Origin: Candidatus Lambdaproteobacteria bacterium RIFOXYD2_FULL_56_26
GTDB taxonomy: Bacteria > SAR324 > XYD2-FULL-50-16
Direction: 5' to 3'
DNA length: 64,000 nucleotides
NCBI GenBank assembly: GCA_001783715.1
Contig: MFNF01000066.1
Coordinates: forward strand, 1 to 64,000
Positions 20,738 to 29,459 of the stretch are shown one piece after another; position 1 is the stretch's first letter, and the number at the start of each line of letters is the position of its first letter. The position numbers and the translations under genes were made by a program. The notes beneath the pieces are model-generated. The model was not told the origin of the DNA, ran no database searches, and saw nothing but the letters and a program-made list of their open reading frames with translations.

Positions 20738-21265
20738 ATGTCCGAGAACGCTCCAAAAGCCAAGCCATACTGGCCCAACCTAGCGGCAGGGATAGGGCTG
20801 GGTTTGGTCCTGCTCACCGCCTATTTCATTTCCGGCCGGGGCCTGGGCGGCTCGGGTGCGGTGGCTCGGGTGACGGCGGGGGTGATGAACATTGCCGCCC
20901 CCGAACATGTCCGGGGGTTGTCGTTGTTTTCCGGTTATTTCCGGCAAGGCCTGTTTGATTGGACCGACTGGTTGATTTTCCAAACCATCGGGGTTTTCCT
21001 GGGCGGCTTTGTGGCCGCAGTAACCGCCGGGCGCTTTGCGCCGGGGGTGGAGAAGGGGCCTCAGGTTTCCCGGCGACAAAGGTTTGGTTACTCCCTGTTG
21101 GGCGGTGCAATCATGGGGATCGGCGCTCGGATCGCCAAGGGCTGTACCAGCGGTCAGGGCCTTTCGGGTGGAGCGACCTTGGCTTTGGGCAGTTGGGTCT
21201 TTTTGTTGGGCCTGTTTGTTGGGGGTTTTGTTACCGCCATCTTTTTCAAGAGGTTATGGCAATGA
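20738..21265 (+). CDS. YeeE/YedE-family (sulfur transport) membrane protein, half 1
   Basis: GARIAKGCTSGQGLSGGATLALGSW motif. Confidence 0.88.
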   Translation: MSENAPKAKPYWPNLAAGIGLGLVLLTAYFISGRGLGGSGAVARVTAGVMNIAAPEHVRGLSLFSGYFRQGLFDWTDWLIFQTIGVFLGGFVAAVTAGRFAPGVEKGPQVSRRQRFGYSLLGGAIMGIGARIAKGCTSGQGLSGGATLALGSWVFLLGLFVGGFVTAIFFKRLWQ

Positions 21266-21861
21266 ACCTGATTGCACCTTTGGCCAAATCCGGCTTTTTG
21301 GGTCCTGATGTCAACTTGGCTATCGCCGCTTTGATCGGATTTGGGTTCGGATTTTTTTTGGAACGAGCCGGGTTTGGTTCGGCCAAGAAGTTGACCGCCC
21401 AATGGTTTGGCACCGATTGGTCCGTCTTCCGGGTGATGTTCACCGGGATCGTGGTGGCCATGATCGGGATTTTGGCGCTTGACTCTTTGGGGATCCTGCC
21501 CTTTGACAGCCTGTACCTGAACGACACCTTTTTGCTGCCCCAGACGATTGGCGGGTTGATGATGGGCGGTGGATTTGTGATCGGCGGTTATTGTCCGGGC
21601 ACCGCCTTCGTGGGGCTGGCTTCGGGCAAATGGGACGCTCTGCTTTACATCCTGGGGCTTTGTTTGGGTGTGGTAGTGGCCGGAGAACTTTGGGACCTGA
21701 TCGAACCGATCATGTCCATCGGCTCCATGGGCCGAGTCACCTTGTTCGAGTTCTTTGGTGTCTCTTCCTGGCTGATCGGGGCGGTGGTGATCGTCATTGC
21801 GGTAGCCGGGACCCGCTTCGCCAATTGGTTTGAACAAAGGAGCCGAGGGAAGAATGTTTAA
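21256..21861 (+). CDS. YeeE/YedE-family (sulfur transport) membrane protein, half 2
   Basis: LERAGFGSAKKL and GGYCPGTAFVGLASGKWDALLY motifs; overlaps the upstream CDS. Confidence 0.88.
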   Translation: MAMNLIAPLAKSGFLGPDVNLAIAALIGFGFGFFLERAGFGSAKKLTAQWFGTDWSVFRVMFTGIVVAMIGILALDSLGILPFDSLYLNDTFLLPQTIGGLMMGGGFVIGGYCPGTAFVGLASGKWDALLYILGLCLGVVVAGELWDLIEPIMSIGSMGRVTLFEFFGVSSWLIGAVVIVIAVAGTRFANWFEQRSRGKNV

Positions 21862-22453
21862 ATCTGAGCAAAACTGGCTGTTGCCCTTGTTTCTCTTCTT
21901 GCTCCTGGTGGGAATGGGCTTCGCCTTGTACCCCCACAAGCCGGTTTGGTACGATCAGATCGAGGATTTCCAGATCAGCTCAATTGAGGCCACCGAACTG
22001 GCAGGCTGGATCATTGAAGGGCGGAACGACTTTTTGGTGTTTTCCCTGGACACCGCCGCCCAAACCAACAACATCCCCGGCTTGGTCCCGATCAAAGACC
22101 TGAACCAGCTGGAAACGGAGTTGAAGGCCAAACCGAACTACAAAAAATGGGTGATGCTGACCGGCCCCGGAGGCATCCCGCCCCAAATGGCCGCTCAGTT
22201 GACCCAAGACCGGAAGCGTAGGGTGATGTTGGTGGAAGGAGGCGGAGCGGCTTGGCAGGAGCAGATCAGCGCCGAAGCCGTGGACTGGAGCCGCTTTGAC
22301 CTCCGGCAGACCGCCCAACTCCAAGGGGTCCGCCCTTTTTTCCACCGGAGCGCCGAACCGAACCAAAAACAGCAAAGCTACATCGCCCCCAAGGCCACCG
22401 CCCCACCCTTTTTGCAGGCCGCCCCCAAAAAAGTCGCCCTCGAAGGCTGCTAG
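21854..22453 (+). CDS. Membrane-anchored rhodanese-like protein lacking catalytic Cys
   Basis: N-terminal TM then rhodanese-like fold cues (DFLVFSLDTAAQTNNIPGLVPI, VMLVEGGGAAWQEQ); active-site loop reads LTGPGGIPPQ. Confidence 0.65.
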   Translation: MFKSEQNWLLPLFLFLLLVGMGFALYPHKPVWYDQIEDFQISSIEATELAGWIIEGRNDFLVFSLDTAAQTNNIPGLVPIKDLNQLETELKAKPNYKKWVMLTGPGGIPPQMAAQLTQDRKRRVMLVEGGGAAWQEQISAEAVDWSRFDLRQTAQLQGVRPFFHRSAEPNQKQQSYIAPKATAPPFLQAAPKKVALEGC

Positions 22454-22592
22454 GCCGCCTGGAAAGCCGCTGGCCCTTGGGCCAGACTGCTTGCACGCTG
22501 TTTAGCCCCGGCTGGACTGCTTGGCGGCTTTTCCCTTGGCCGCTTTGCAGGCCTCCTGAAAAGCCGCTAGCCCCTTGCCCAGACCGCTTGGT
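22453..22592. repeat. Degenerate direct duplication, period about 97 bp
   Basis: ggccgcctggaaagccgctggcccttgggccagactgcttg (22453) vs ggcctcctgaaaagccgctagccccttgcccagaccgcttgg (22550). Confidence 0.65.
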
Positions 22593-22657
22593 TGTGGGCC
22601 GTTAGGCCCTTTGGGCGCTTCCCCTTTGGCCACAAACGCTGGCCCTCTCCCTCTCAT
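22502..22657 (-). CDS. Putative small basic protein, 51 aa (MRGRGPAFVAKGEAPKGPNGPQPSGLGKGLAAFQEACKAAKGKAAKQSSRG)
   Basis: Complete ATG-TAA ORF with GAGG 5 nt upstream of ATG on the minus strand; below the ORF-track length cut-off. Confidence 0.4.
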   Translation of the reverse strand: MRGRGPAFVAKGEAPKGPNGPQPSGLGKGLAAFQEACKAAKGKAAKQSSRG

Positions 22658-23049
22658 TGACACCTCACCAACCACAACAAACGCCCAGGGTTAACCTGGG
22701 CGGTGTTGGGCAGAAGTGCCTAATAAGCCCCGGCGCAACCCAACCGTAGCTCCAAGAGCGATGGCCTGGGGGGCCTCTTTGGGTTAGGAGAATTGCTTTG
22801 TGCCCACCAGCGCAGGGAAGAAGGACCAGTCCCACCGCCGTTGAAACAGTCCATTGGGCCAACCGGCCCGGTCGTTGGCTACCGAAGCGAATCCAAGTAT
22901 TGGCCCATATTTTCTACATGTTGCTTGCCGCCCCCTCAAAAGGTAAAAAATAAATTCAGTATTAATCCGTTATTTCAAAGGTGATTGACTTTTTATTTGT
23001 GGAATGGTCTTTGCTTGGACCTGACAAACTTCCTCTTCAAAAGGTTGCT

Positions 23050-24195
23050 ATGGTTTCAAGTAACAAACAAGTATATACCGCTCGTCCCAAACGAAATACA
23101 AACACCCAAAAGGCAGCACCTGAGGGACAGTTGAGTCTTCCGATTGCCGAGAGCACCAACTCCTTATTGGTAGACTTCACCGTTACGCAGGGGCTAAAAA
23201 ATGTTACAGAATACCTTGATAAGGGAATGGAAGATAGCCTTTTGCTGCAATTGGTGGAAAATCAAATTGCCATGAAGACCCGTCAAGCAAGAGATAAGCA
23301 AAAACAGTTGCTTCGGATACCGTTGAGTCAGCTATCAAAAAAAATTATTGATAAATTTCAGGGGACCAAAGGAAAACAAATCGCTAATCTGGTCGAGGGA
23401 TTGGCTGCCAGTGATGTCAAGGTTCTAGCCTCTCTAATCGTTGTCAATAATTCTTGGCTGGAAAATTGGTTTCAGAACTTTCTTGAGCTACGTCAACGCA
23501 ACAAAAAAACACTAAGTTCCAAAACGATTTCTCAGTATGCCTTGTCTCTTAGGGCATTGTTAGAATTTTTACGGTTACAAGCCTCAGGATGGACCCACGA
23601 TTTCCCTGAGCTTCAAAAGAGAAATGGTCAATCAGTCAAAAACGAACCCGTAAAAGCCAGAAAGTTAACAGTATCTCAGATGGAACAAATATTTGACTAT
23701 TTGCGAGACAACAGTAAGACGGCCCAGTCCAATGTGACTGAAAGCTTTATTAGGGGCGCTAAAAAAGTAACAAAAGAACATATTCTTTATGCAGCGATTC
23801 GATTTGCATACGCAACTGGTGGACGTATGCCCAAAGAATTGCTTGAGTTGGACTGGACAGATGTAGATTTTGGAAGCAAAAAGGCGATGATTGGATCAAA
23901 GAAACGGCCGGTCAAACTCCCTGATATTGTATGTTCACTGTTGGCTGAAATCAGAGAAAATCCCAATCAAACCCACGGGCAAGTATTCAAGGTTTCCAGG
24001 GAAGATTTAGTAGATACGCTTAAGGAAATCGCACAAGCTGTAAATCTTCCGAGTTTTACATTTCGGGACCTTAGAAAGACGATTGCAAATGAGCTTTATC
24101 CGAATTTCAAGGAAACTGAAATCGCCAAATATTATTTGCTGGTAGAAAAGGGGGATTTAACCAGGTGGCTTGATGACGATGTAGTGATGCCCTAA
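23050..24195 (+). CDS. Divergent tyrosine recombinase/phage integrase-like protein
   Basis: Integrase-like layout: core-binding (KTISQYALSLRALLEFLRLQ), then AIRFAYATGGRMPKELLELDWTDVDF and SFTFRDLRKTIANEL; AT-rich relative to neighbours. Confidence 0.7.
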   Translation: MVSSNKQVYTARPKRNTNTQKAAPEGQLSLPIAESTNSLLVDFTVTQGLKNVTEYLDKGMEDSLLLQLVENQIAMKTRQARDKQKQLLRIPLSQLSKKIIDKFQGTKGKQIANLVEGLAASDVKVLASLIVVNNSWLENWFQNFLELRQRNKKTLSSKTISQYALSLRALLEFLRLQASGWTHDFPELQKRNGQSVKNEPVKARKLTVSQMEQIFDYLRDNSKTAQSNVTESFIRGAKKVTKEHILYAAIRFAYATGGRMPKELLELDWTDVDFGSKKAMIGSKKRPVKLPDIVCSLLAEIRENPNQTHGQVFKVSREDLVDTLKEIAQAVNLPSFTFRDLRKTIANELYPNFKETEIAKYYLLVEKGDLTRWLDDDVVMP

Positions 24196-24495
24196 GACTC
24201 ACTATGTTACAGATTGCGGTTGACGAAGCAGATCGTAACTAAATCGGGTTTTCTTTGGTTGTTAAAATTACAGTCTGGGTTTGGGGCTAGGGAGAACCAT
24301 CGCTCAAAGCAAAGCAGCCGGTTGTGTACACTTTGTGATGGTCTTAGCAAGTCCTATCTGGCGATGGCACAAAGGCATTCCATAAGCCATATTCTATGGC
24401 CTTACCCCGACACCAATAACTACCAAATTCTGCACCAAAGGTTTGTGGGTTAGGTTCGGTAAAACCGCCCCACCGTCAACCATCCAACCCTGCCC

Positions 24496-25956
24496 CTACT
24501 CCTCCAACCCCAGCACGTCACCGACGGTGAGGATCGAGACCATGTTGGTTTGGCTGGGGAGGTTAAAAAAATCGCCGACTACGATCACCTTTTCGGTGGG
24601 GGTCAAAAAACCGCGGTCGTAGCAGGCCTGGATGGCGGTGTGGATGCGGCTGAGGGTCTGGGCCGATTCGGCCAGCTCGGGCATGTGAAAGGGAGCGACC
24701 CCCCAAAGCAGCTTCATTTCCTGGGCCGCCCGAGCGTCCGGGGTGAGAGCCAAGATCGGGAAGGGAGGACGGTATTTGGAGACCATCCGGGCGGTGTGGC
24801 CCGAGCGGGTCAGACAGATGATCTTGCCGGCCGCTCCGTTGCCCCGTTCGATCAGCTGTTTGCAGGTCTGGTGGGTCAAGTGGCCGATTACCTCGGAGAC
24901 CGTGTCCTCCTTGGAATCGTACCAATCGGGGTTCCGCTGGGCCAGGTGGTCTTCGCTGACCATGATGATCCGCTCCATGGTAAACACTGCCTCGGTGGGG
25001 AACTCCCCCGAAGCGGTTTCGGCCGAAAGCATCACACAGTCGGCCCCGTCGGCAATGGCGTTGTAAACGTCCGAAACCTCGGCCCGAGTGGCAATGGGGG
25101 CCTTGGTCATGGATTCGAGCATTTGGGTGGCCACGATGATCGGCTTTCCGGCGATGTTGCAGCGCCGGATCATTTCCTTTTGGATCGGCGGCACCTGTTC
25201 GGCGGGAAGCTCCACCCCCAGGTCCCCACGGGCCACCATGATCCCATCGCTGGCCGCCAGGATCTCCTCAAAGTTGTCCACCGCAATGGGCCGCTCGATC
25301 TTGGAAATCAGCTTGATCCGGTCGTTGCCGTAGGAAGCCAGGATGTGCCGGATGGTTTCCACGTCGTCGGCGGTCCCCACAAAACTGGCGGCAAGGTAGG
25401 CCGGGTCAAGTTCGGCGATCAGCTTGAGGTCCACAATGTCCTTTTCGGTGGGCACCCGGAGCGAAAGCTTGGTGGTCGGCAGGTTGACCCCTTTACGGGT
25501 GAAGATGGTTCCCCCGGAAAGCACCTTACAAACCACTTCCTTTCCCTTGATCTGCAAGACCTCCAGACAGACGATCCCGTCGTTGATGAAGACCCGCTCC
25601 CCGGTTTTGACTTCCGCCGGAAAGGGTTTGTAGGAGATGGTGGCCTTGGTTTCGTCGCCCATCACCTCTTCGGTGGTCAAGGTAAACTGGGTGCCTCGGC
25701 GCAAGAGTGCCCCGCCTGCTTTGACCTCGCCGATCCGAATTTTGGGGCCTTGGATGTCGCACAGGATTGCCAAGTTGGGGTCCACTGCCTTGACGGTGGC
25801 GAACAGCTCCCGTTTCTCTTCCGGCGAGCCGTGGGAAAAGTTGATCCGCACCATGTCCATGCCTTGCTCGTAAAGAGCCCCGATCTCCGCTTCGGTGCGG
25901 CTGGATGGGCCTAAGGTGCAAAGAATCTTGGATTTTACGAGTCTGGTAGGTTTCAT
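24496..25956 (-). CDS. pyk: Pyruvate kinase
   Basis: KILCTLGPSSRTEAEI, MVARGDLGVELPAEQVPPIQKEMI, KPIIVATQMLESM, DCVMLSAETASGEFPTEAV. Confidence 0.96.
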   Translation of the reverse strand: MKPTRLVKSKILCTLGPSSRTEAEIGALYEQGMDMVRINFSHGSPEEKRELFATVKAVDPNLAILCDIQGPKIRIGEVKAGGALLRRGTQFTLTTEEVMGDETKATISYKPFPAEVKTGERVFINDGIVCLEVLQIKGKEVVCKVLSGGTIFTRKGVNLPTTKLSLRVPTEKDIVDLKLIAELDPAYLAASFVGTADDVETIRHILASYGNDRIKLISKIERPIAVDNFEEILAASDGIMVARGDLGVELPAEQVPPIQKEMIRRCNIAGKPIIVATQMLESMTKAPIATRAEVSDVYNAIADGADCVMLSAETASGEFPTEAVFTMERIIMVSEDHLAQRNPDWYDSKEDTVSEVIGHLTHQTCKQLIERGNGAAGKIICLTRSGHTARMVSKYRPPFPILALTPDARAAQEMKLLWGVAPFHMPELAESAQTLSRIHTAIQACYDRGFLTPTEKVIVVGDFFNLPSQTNMVSILTVGDVLGLEE

Positions 25957-25989
25957 GGGGAATCGGGGAAAAGGCCGGGCCGACCGGAG

Positions 25990-26355
25990 TTAGAGAACCG
26001 CTTCGATCGTTTCCAGCAGTTCCTGGGGGTCAACGGGCTTGTGGAAGCACTCCACAGCCCCAAGTGCCCGGGCATACTCAAGGTAATCAAAATCCCGGAC
26101 CACTGCGCCGCCGCCGGAAATGGCGATGACCTTGGTGGTCGGGGAAAGTTTTTTTAGTTCCATGATCACGGCAATGCCGTCTTGCTGAGGCATAAAAATG
26201 TCCACCACCGCCAGTTGGCAGCCTTCCCGGTGGGCGATCTCCCCTCCCTCCAGGCCGTTGTCGCAGGCCACCACTTCATGACCGGCGGCCTCTAAGGTCT
26301 CCTTGAGCGCCATCAAGACCAGCTCTTCGTCTTCCATGATCAGGATTTTAGCCAT
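25990..26355 (-). CDS. Single-domain response regulator (REC)
   Basis: [21 protein letters not shown]..., LAVVDIFMPQQDGIAVI, ECFHKPVDPQELL. Confidence 0.9.
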   Translation of the reverse strand: MAKILIMEDEELVLMALKETLEAAGHEVVACDNGLEGGEIAHREGCQLAVVDIFMPQQDGIAVIMELKKLSPTTKVIAISGGGAVVRDFDYLEYARALGAVECFHKPVDPQELLETIEAVL

Positions 26356-28420
26356 GTTGCTGCCGGTTGGGGAGAAGATTGGCAATGGTGGACAAAAGCA
26401 GCTCCTGTTCGATCGGTTTGGGCAAAAGGGCCTTGGCCCCGGCCTTGAGGGCGCTTTGTTCGGTCAACTGTTGGTTGAAACCAGAGTAAAGAATCACCGG
26501 CAGCTCTTTTCTCGCCTTGGTCAGCGCCTGGGCCAGCTCCAGGCCGGAAAGATGGGGCATGCTTTGGTCGCTGATCACCAAGTCATATTCAAACGCATGG
26601 CCCAGGAACTCTTTGAGAGCGGCGATGGAGTCACAAAAGGAGGAGACCACAAACCCCTCGCTGGTCAAAAGGTCGGTCATCGCCTCCAAGACCAGAACCT
26701 CATCGTCCACCAAAAGGATTTTGGCTCCCTGGCTCAGGGCCGATGCTTCTCCTTGGTTTACTTGGGCCAAGGGAGGGTTGGCAAGATCATTTTGGACCAA
26801 AGGAAGATAGACCTCAAAGACCGTACCCTTGCCCAAGGTGGACTGGCAAAGGATATGGCCCTTGTGGCTTTGCAGGATTCCCAAAACTACCGAAAGGCCT
26901 AGCCCCGAGCCTTCGTCGGAAGACTTGGTGGAAAAAAAAGGGTCAAAGATACGAGGCATGATCTTGGGATCGATCCCCGGCCCGTTGTCGGTGACCGCTA
27001 AACGAAGGTAATCTCCCGGCTTGAGGTCATGGGCCAAGGTGTCTTGGGCGGTGATTTTCCATTCCTCCAGGATCAGGTCGATCCGGCCGCCCCGGTCCTT
27101 GAGGGCAAAGGCGGCGTTGCCGGTAAGGTTCATGATCACCCGGTGGATCTGGGAGGGGTCCCCCATGACACACGGATTGGGGCAGCGGTAGTGCCGTTCG
27201 ATCAGGATGTTTTTTTCCGTCCCCGTGCGGATCAACCCGTAGGCCTCGTCGAGTACCTTGGAAACGTCCACCTGTTCCATCCGCCGTTCCTGCTGTCGGG
27301 AAAAGGCCAGGATCTGTTTGGTCAGGTCCTTGGCCCGCAGCCCCGCTTCCAAGGTCCGGTCGGCGTAGGCCAGGGTTTTGGGGTTGTCTGGGTTGGCTTT
27401 TTTGATCAGGTTGAGGTTGAGGATCATGGCAAAAAGCAGGTTGTTGAAGTCATGGGCGATTCCCCCGGCCATGGTGCCCAAGGCTTCCAACTTTTGGGTT
27501 TGGGAAAGTTTGGTCTCCAGCCGCTTTTTGTCGGTGATCTCCAAGACGTAGCCTAATAGATGGGCCTCCGGTAGGCCTTCGATCCAAAAGGGGAACTTGC
27601 CCCGGTAAAGCTCCAACCGCTTGCCCTTGAGGTTCAAGGTTTCTTCAAATCGAAGTCCTTTGGGGGTTTCCAGGGCCTGCCGGTCAGTATGCAGGTCCTC
27701 CCCAGCGGCTTCCAGATCGAGCAGGGAAGAAAAGCTGCGGCCAAAAATCTGGTCCTTGTCCTTGCCCAAAAGCTGGCAAAACTCCCGGTTGGCCAGGATC
27801 ACCTTGCCCTGGGGGTCCTTGAGGTAGATGGAAATGGGCAGACTGTCCAACAGGTCTTCCAGAAGCCGCTCCTGAACCAAATCCTTGGTCTGGGAGGAAC
27901 CACTGTTTTGCCGTTTGAGCTCCTCCAGTTCCAAGGCCAACTGCCGGGTCCGGGTGGTGACCTGCTGTTCCAATTGGTTCCCGAAGGCCTTCAGTTGTTT
28001 TTCACTGGCCAGCCGGGATTCTTCTTCCTGGTCCAGGCGGTTTTGCAGGTTCTTGGCCTTGCCGTTGGCTTCAACCAGCTTGAGCAGGAGACCGATTTGG
28101 GAGCCCAAGTGCTGGGGCTGGGCGGGGCTTTGGAACCAAAAGGCCTCGGACCAACCTTGGGTAAACTCGGGCTCTCCCAAGGATATCAACCCCAGCCAGG
28201 GCTTTAGGCTGGGCTGCAGTGCATGGAGGGACATCACCGTTTCCATCGCCCCCGGAAGGTCCAGGTCCACCAAGGCCAAAAAGGCAGGTTTGGACTTGAC
28301 CGCAGACAGCAGTTTGTCTGCGGAGGAGAAAGACTCAAACCGGACCCGGCCCTTGGCTAGGTATGGGCTCAGTCCGTTGGCCAAACTTGGATGGGTGAAA
28401 AGATACAGCAGGGGTCCCAT
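26348..28420 (-). CDS. Hybrid histidine kinase (PAS, HisKA, HATPase, REC)
   Basis: [21 protein letters not shown]-box, [34 protein letters not shown]-terminal [18 protein letters not shown]. Confidence 0.93.
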   Translation of the reverse strand: MGPLLYLFTHPSLANGLSPYLAKGRVRFESFSSADKLLSAVKSKPAFLALVDLDLPGAMETVMSLHALQPSLKPWLGLISLGEPEFTQGWSEAFWFQSPAQPQHLGSQIGLLLKLVEANGKAKNLQNRLDQEEESRLASEKQLKAFGNQLEQQVTTRTRQLALELEELKRQNSGSSQTKDLVQERLLEDLLDSLPISIYLKDPQGKVILANREFCQLLGKDKDQIFGRSFSSLLDLEAAGEDLHTDRQALETPKGLRFEETLNLKGKRLELYRGKFPFWIEGLPEAHLLGYVLEITDKKRLETKLSQTQKLEALGTMAGGIAHDFNNLLFAMILNLNLIKKANPDNPKTLAYADRTLEAGLRAKDLTKQILAFSRQQERRMEQVDVSKVLDEAYGLIRTGTEKNILIERHYRCPNPCVMGDPSQIHRVIMNLTGNAAFALKDRGGRIDLILEEWKITAQDTLAHDLKPGDYLRLAVTDNGPGIDPKIMPRIFDPFFSTKSSDEGSGLGLSVVLGILQSHKGHILCQSTLGKGTVFEVYLPLVQNDLANPPLAQVNQGEASALSQGAKILLVDDEVLVLEAMTDLLTSEGFVVSSFCDSIAALKEFLGHAFEYDLVISDQSMPHLSGLELAQALTKARKELPVILYSGFNQQLTEQSALKAGAKALLPKPIEQELLLSTIANLLPNRQQHG

Positions 28421-28531
28421 TTGTTCCGGGTAGAAAAGAGCGGTAAAACGAGGTTGCTCAACGGTTCACTGTACGTGAAGCCTCTGGAACTGACAAGAAC
28501 AGCGGGAAGAGGGGAAGGAAAACCTCGGAAC

Positions 28532-28558
28532 AAAAAAAAGGCCGCACAAGGCGGCCTC
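28532..28558 (-). terminator. Rho-independent terminator downstream of cytochrome c gene
   Basis: Stem GGCCGC-ACAAG-GCGGCC with A-run on the plus strand (U-run on the minus transcript). Confidence 0.7.
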
Positions 28559-28571
28559 TTCTGGTCTCAAG

Positions 28572-28597
28572 GGATTGAGGCCCAAGGGCCTCAATCC
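28572..28597. repeat. Near-contiguous perfect inverted repeat (12-bp arms, 2-nt spacer)
   Basis: GGATTGAGGCCC-AA-GGGCCTCAATCC. Confidence 0.85.
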
Positions 28598-28604
28598 AAG
28601 CGAT

Positions 28605-29213
28605 TTAGCGAGACAAGGAACCCAAGTAGTTGGCCACTGCAGCCACTTCTTCGGGAGCCAAGGTGGTAGCCATCGGAGCCATGGCATCGGCATTGGGGGT
28701 CCCTTTGCGAGAACCGTCCCTGAAGGCGTTCAACTGGTTGATCACGTACTGGGGGGACAAACCGGCCAACTTGGGGTAAGCAGGCATGATCGGAGCGTTG
28801 GCACCTTCGCCGTGGCAGGAGGTACAACCTTTCTCGGTGAAAGCGGCTTTGCCTTTTTCCACCAAGTCAGCATCCACGTTGTTGCCACCTACGAAGGCCT
28901 GAGCGGCCAAGTAGCTAGCCACTGCAGTCTGGTTTTCAGCACCGTCTTTGCTGATGCTTTTTGCAAATTGGACCATCTGTTGGGCGTTGATCCCAGTCCG
29001 GTGCCCATCTTTGAAGCTATTCAGTTGCTCCACGATGTACTCGGCGTTTTGGCCGGCCAAAGAGGGGTATTGAGCAGTGATCGGTTTTGCACCACCTACG
29101 CCGTGGCAAGTGGTACAGCCTTTTCTTTGAAACAGCCTTGCGCCGTCTTCAGCAAATGCCGGGGTCAAGCCCACAAAGAAAAGGGCGGAAATGAGGATGG
29201 CGGATTTCTTCAT
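28605..29213 (-). CDS. Diheme cytochrome c (c4-like)
   Basis: Signal peptide MKKSAILISALFFVGLTPAFA; two cytochrome c domains with CTTCHG and CTSCHG. Confidence 0.92.
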   Translation of the reverse strand: MKKSAILISALFFVGLTPAFAEDGARLFQRKGCTTCHGVGGAKPITAQYPSLAGQNAEYIVEQLNSFKDGHRTGINAQQMVQFAKSISKDGAENQTAVASYLAAQAFVGGNNVDADLVEKGKAAFTEKGCTSCHGEGANAPIMPAYPKLAGLSPQYVINQLNAFRDGSRKGTPNADAMAPMATTLAPEEVAAVANYLGSLSR

Positions 29214-29459
29214 GTCTTTCCCTGAAAAGAAGTTTGCTTAGCCGAAATTTTTATCCCCCTGTAAAACTCTTTACCTGGAGATAAAAAAGGATACTTGTCT
29301 AATAATGAATTCTGGAGCCTTTGTCTAATTTTTTTTGCTCCTGATCACAAGATTTTTTGTTTAACCAAAGCAACAAGTTGAAATAGATTGGCTTTTTGGG
29401 GAGCCTTAAGTTTGATTCTCCGATCAGCTTTAGCGCTATAGACCCCAAGGGCCTGGGGC

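Noticed and set aside
24214-24453. 79-aa ORF after the recombinase
   Set aside because: No motif or clear RBS; could be a remnant but unsupported.
24550-25914. 454-aa plus-strand ORF opposite pyk
   Set aside because: Shadow ORF of unambiguous pyruvate kinase.
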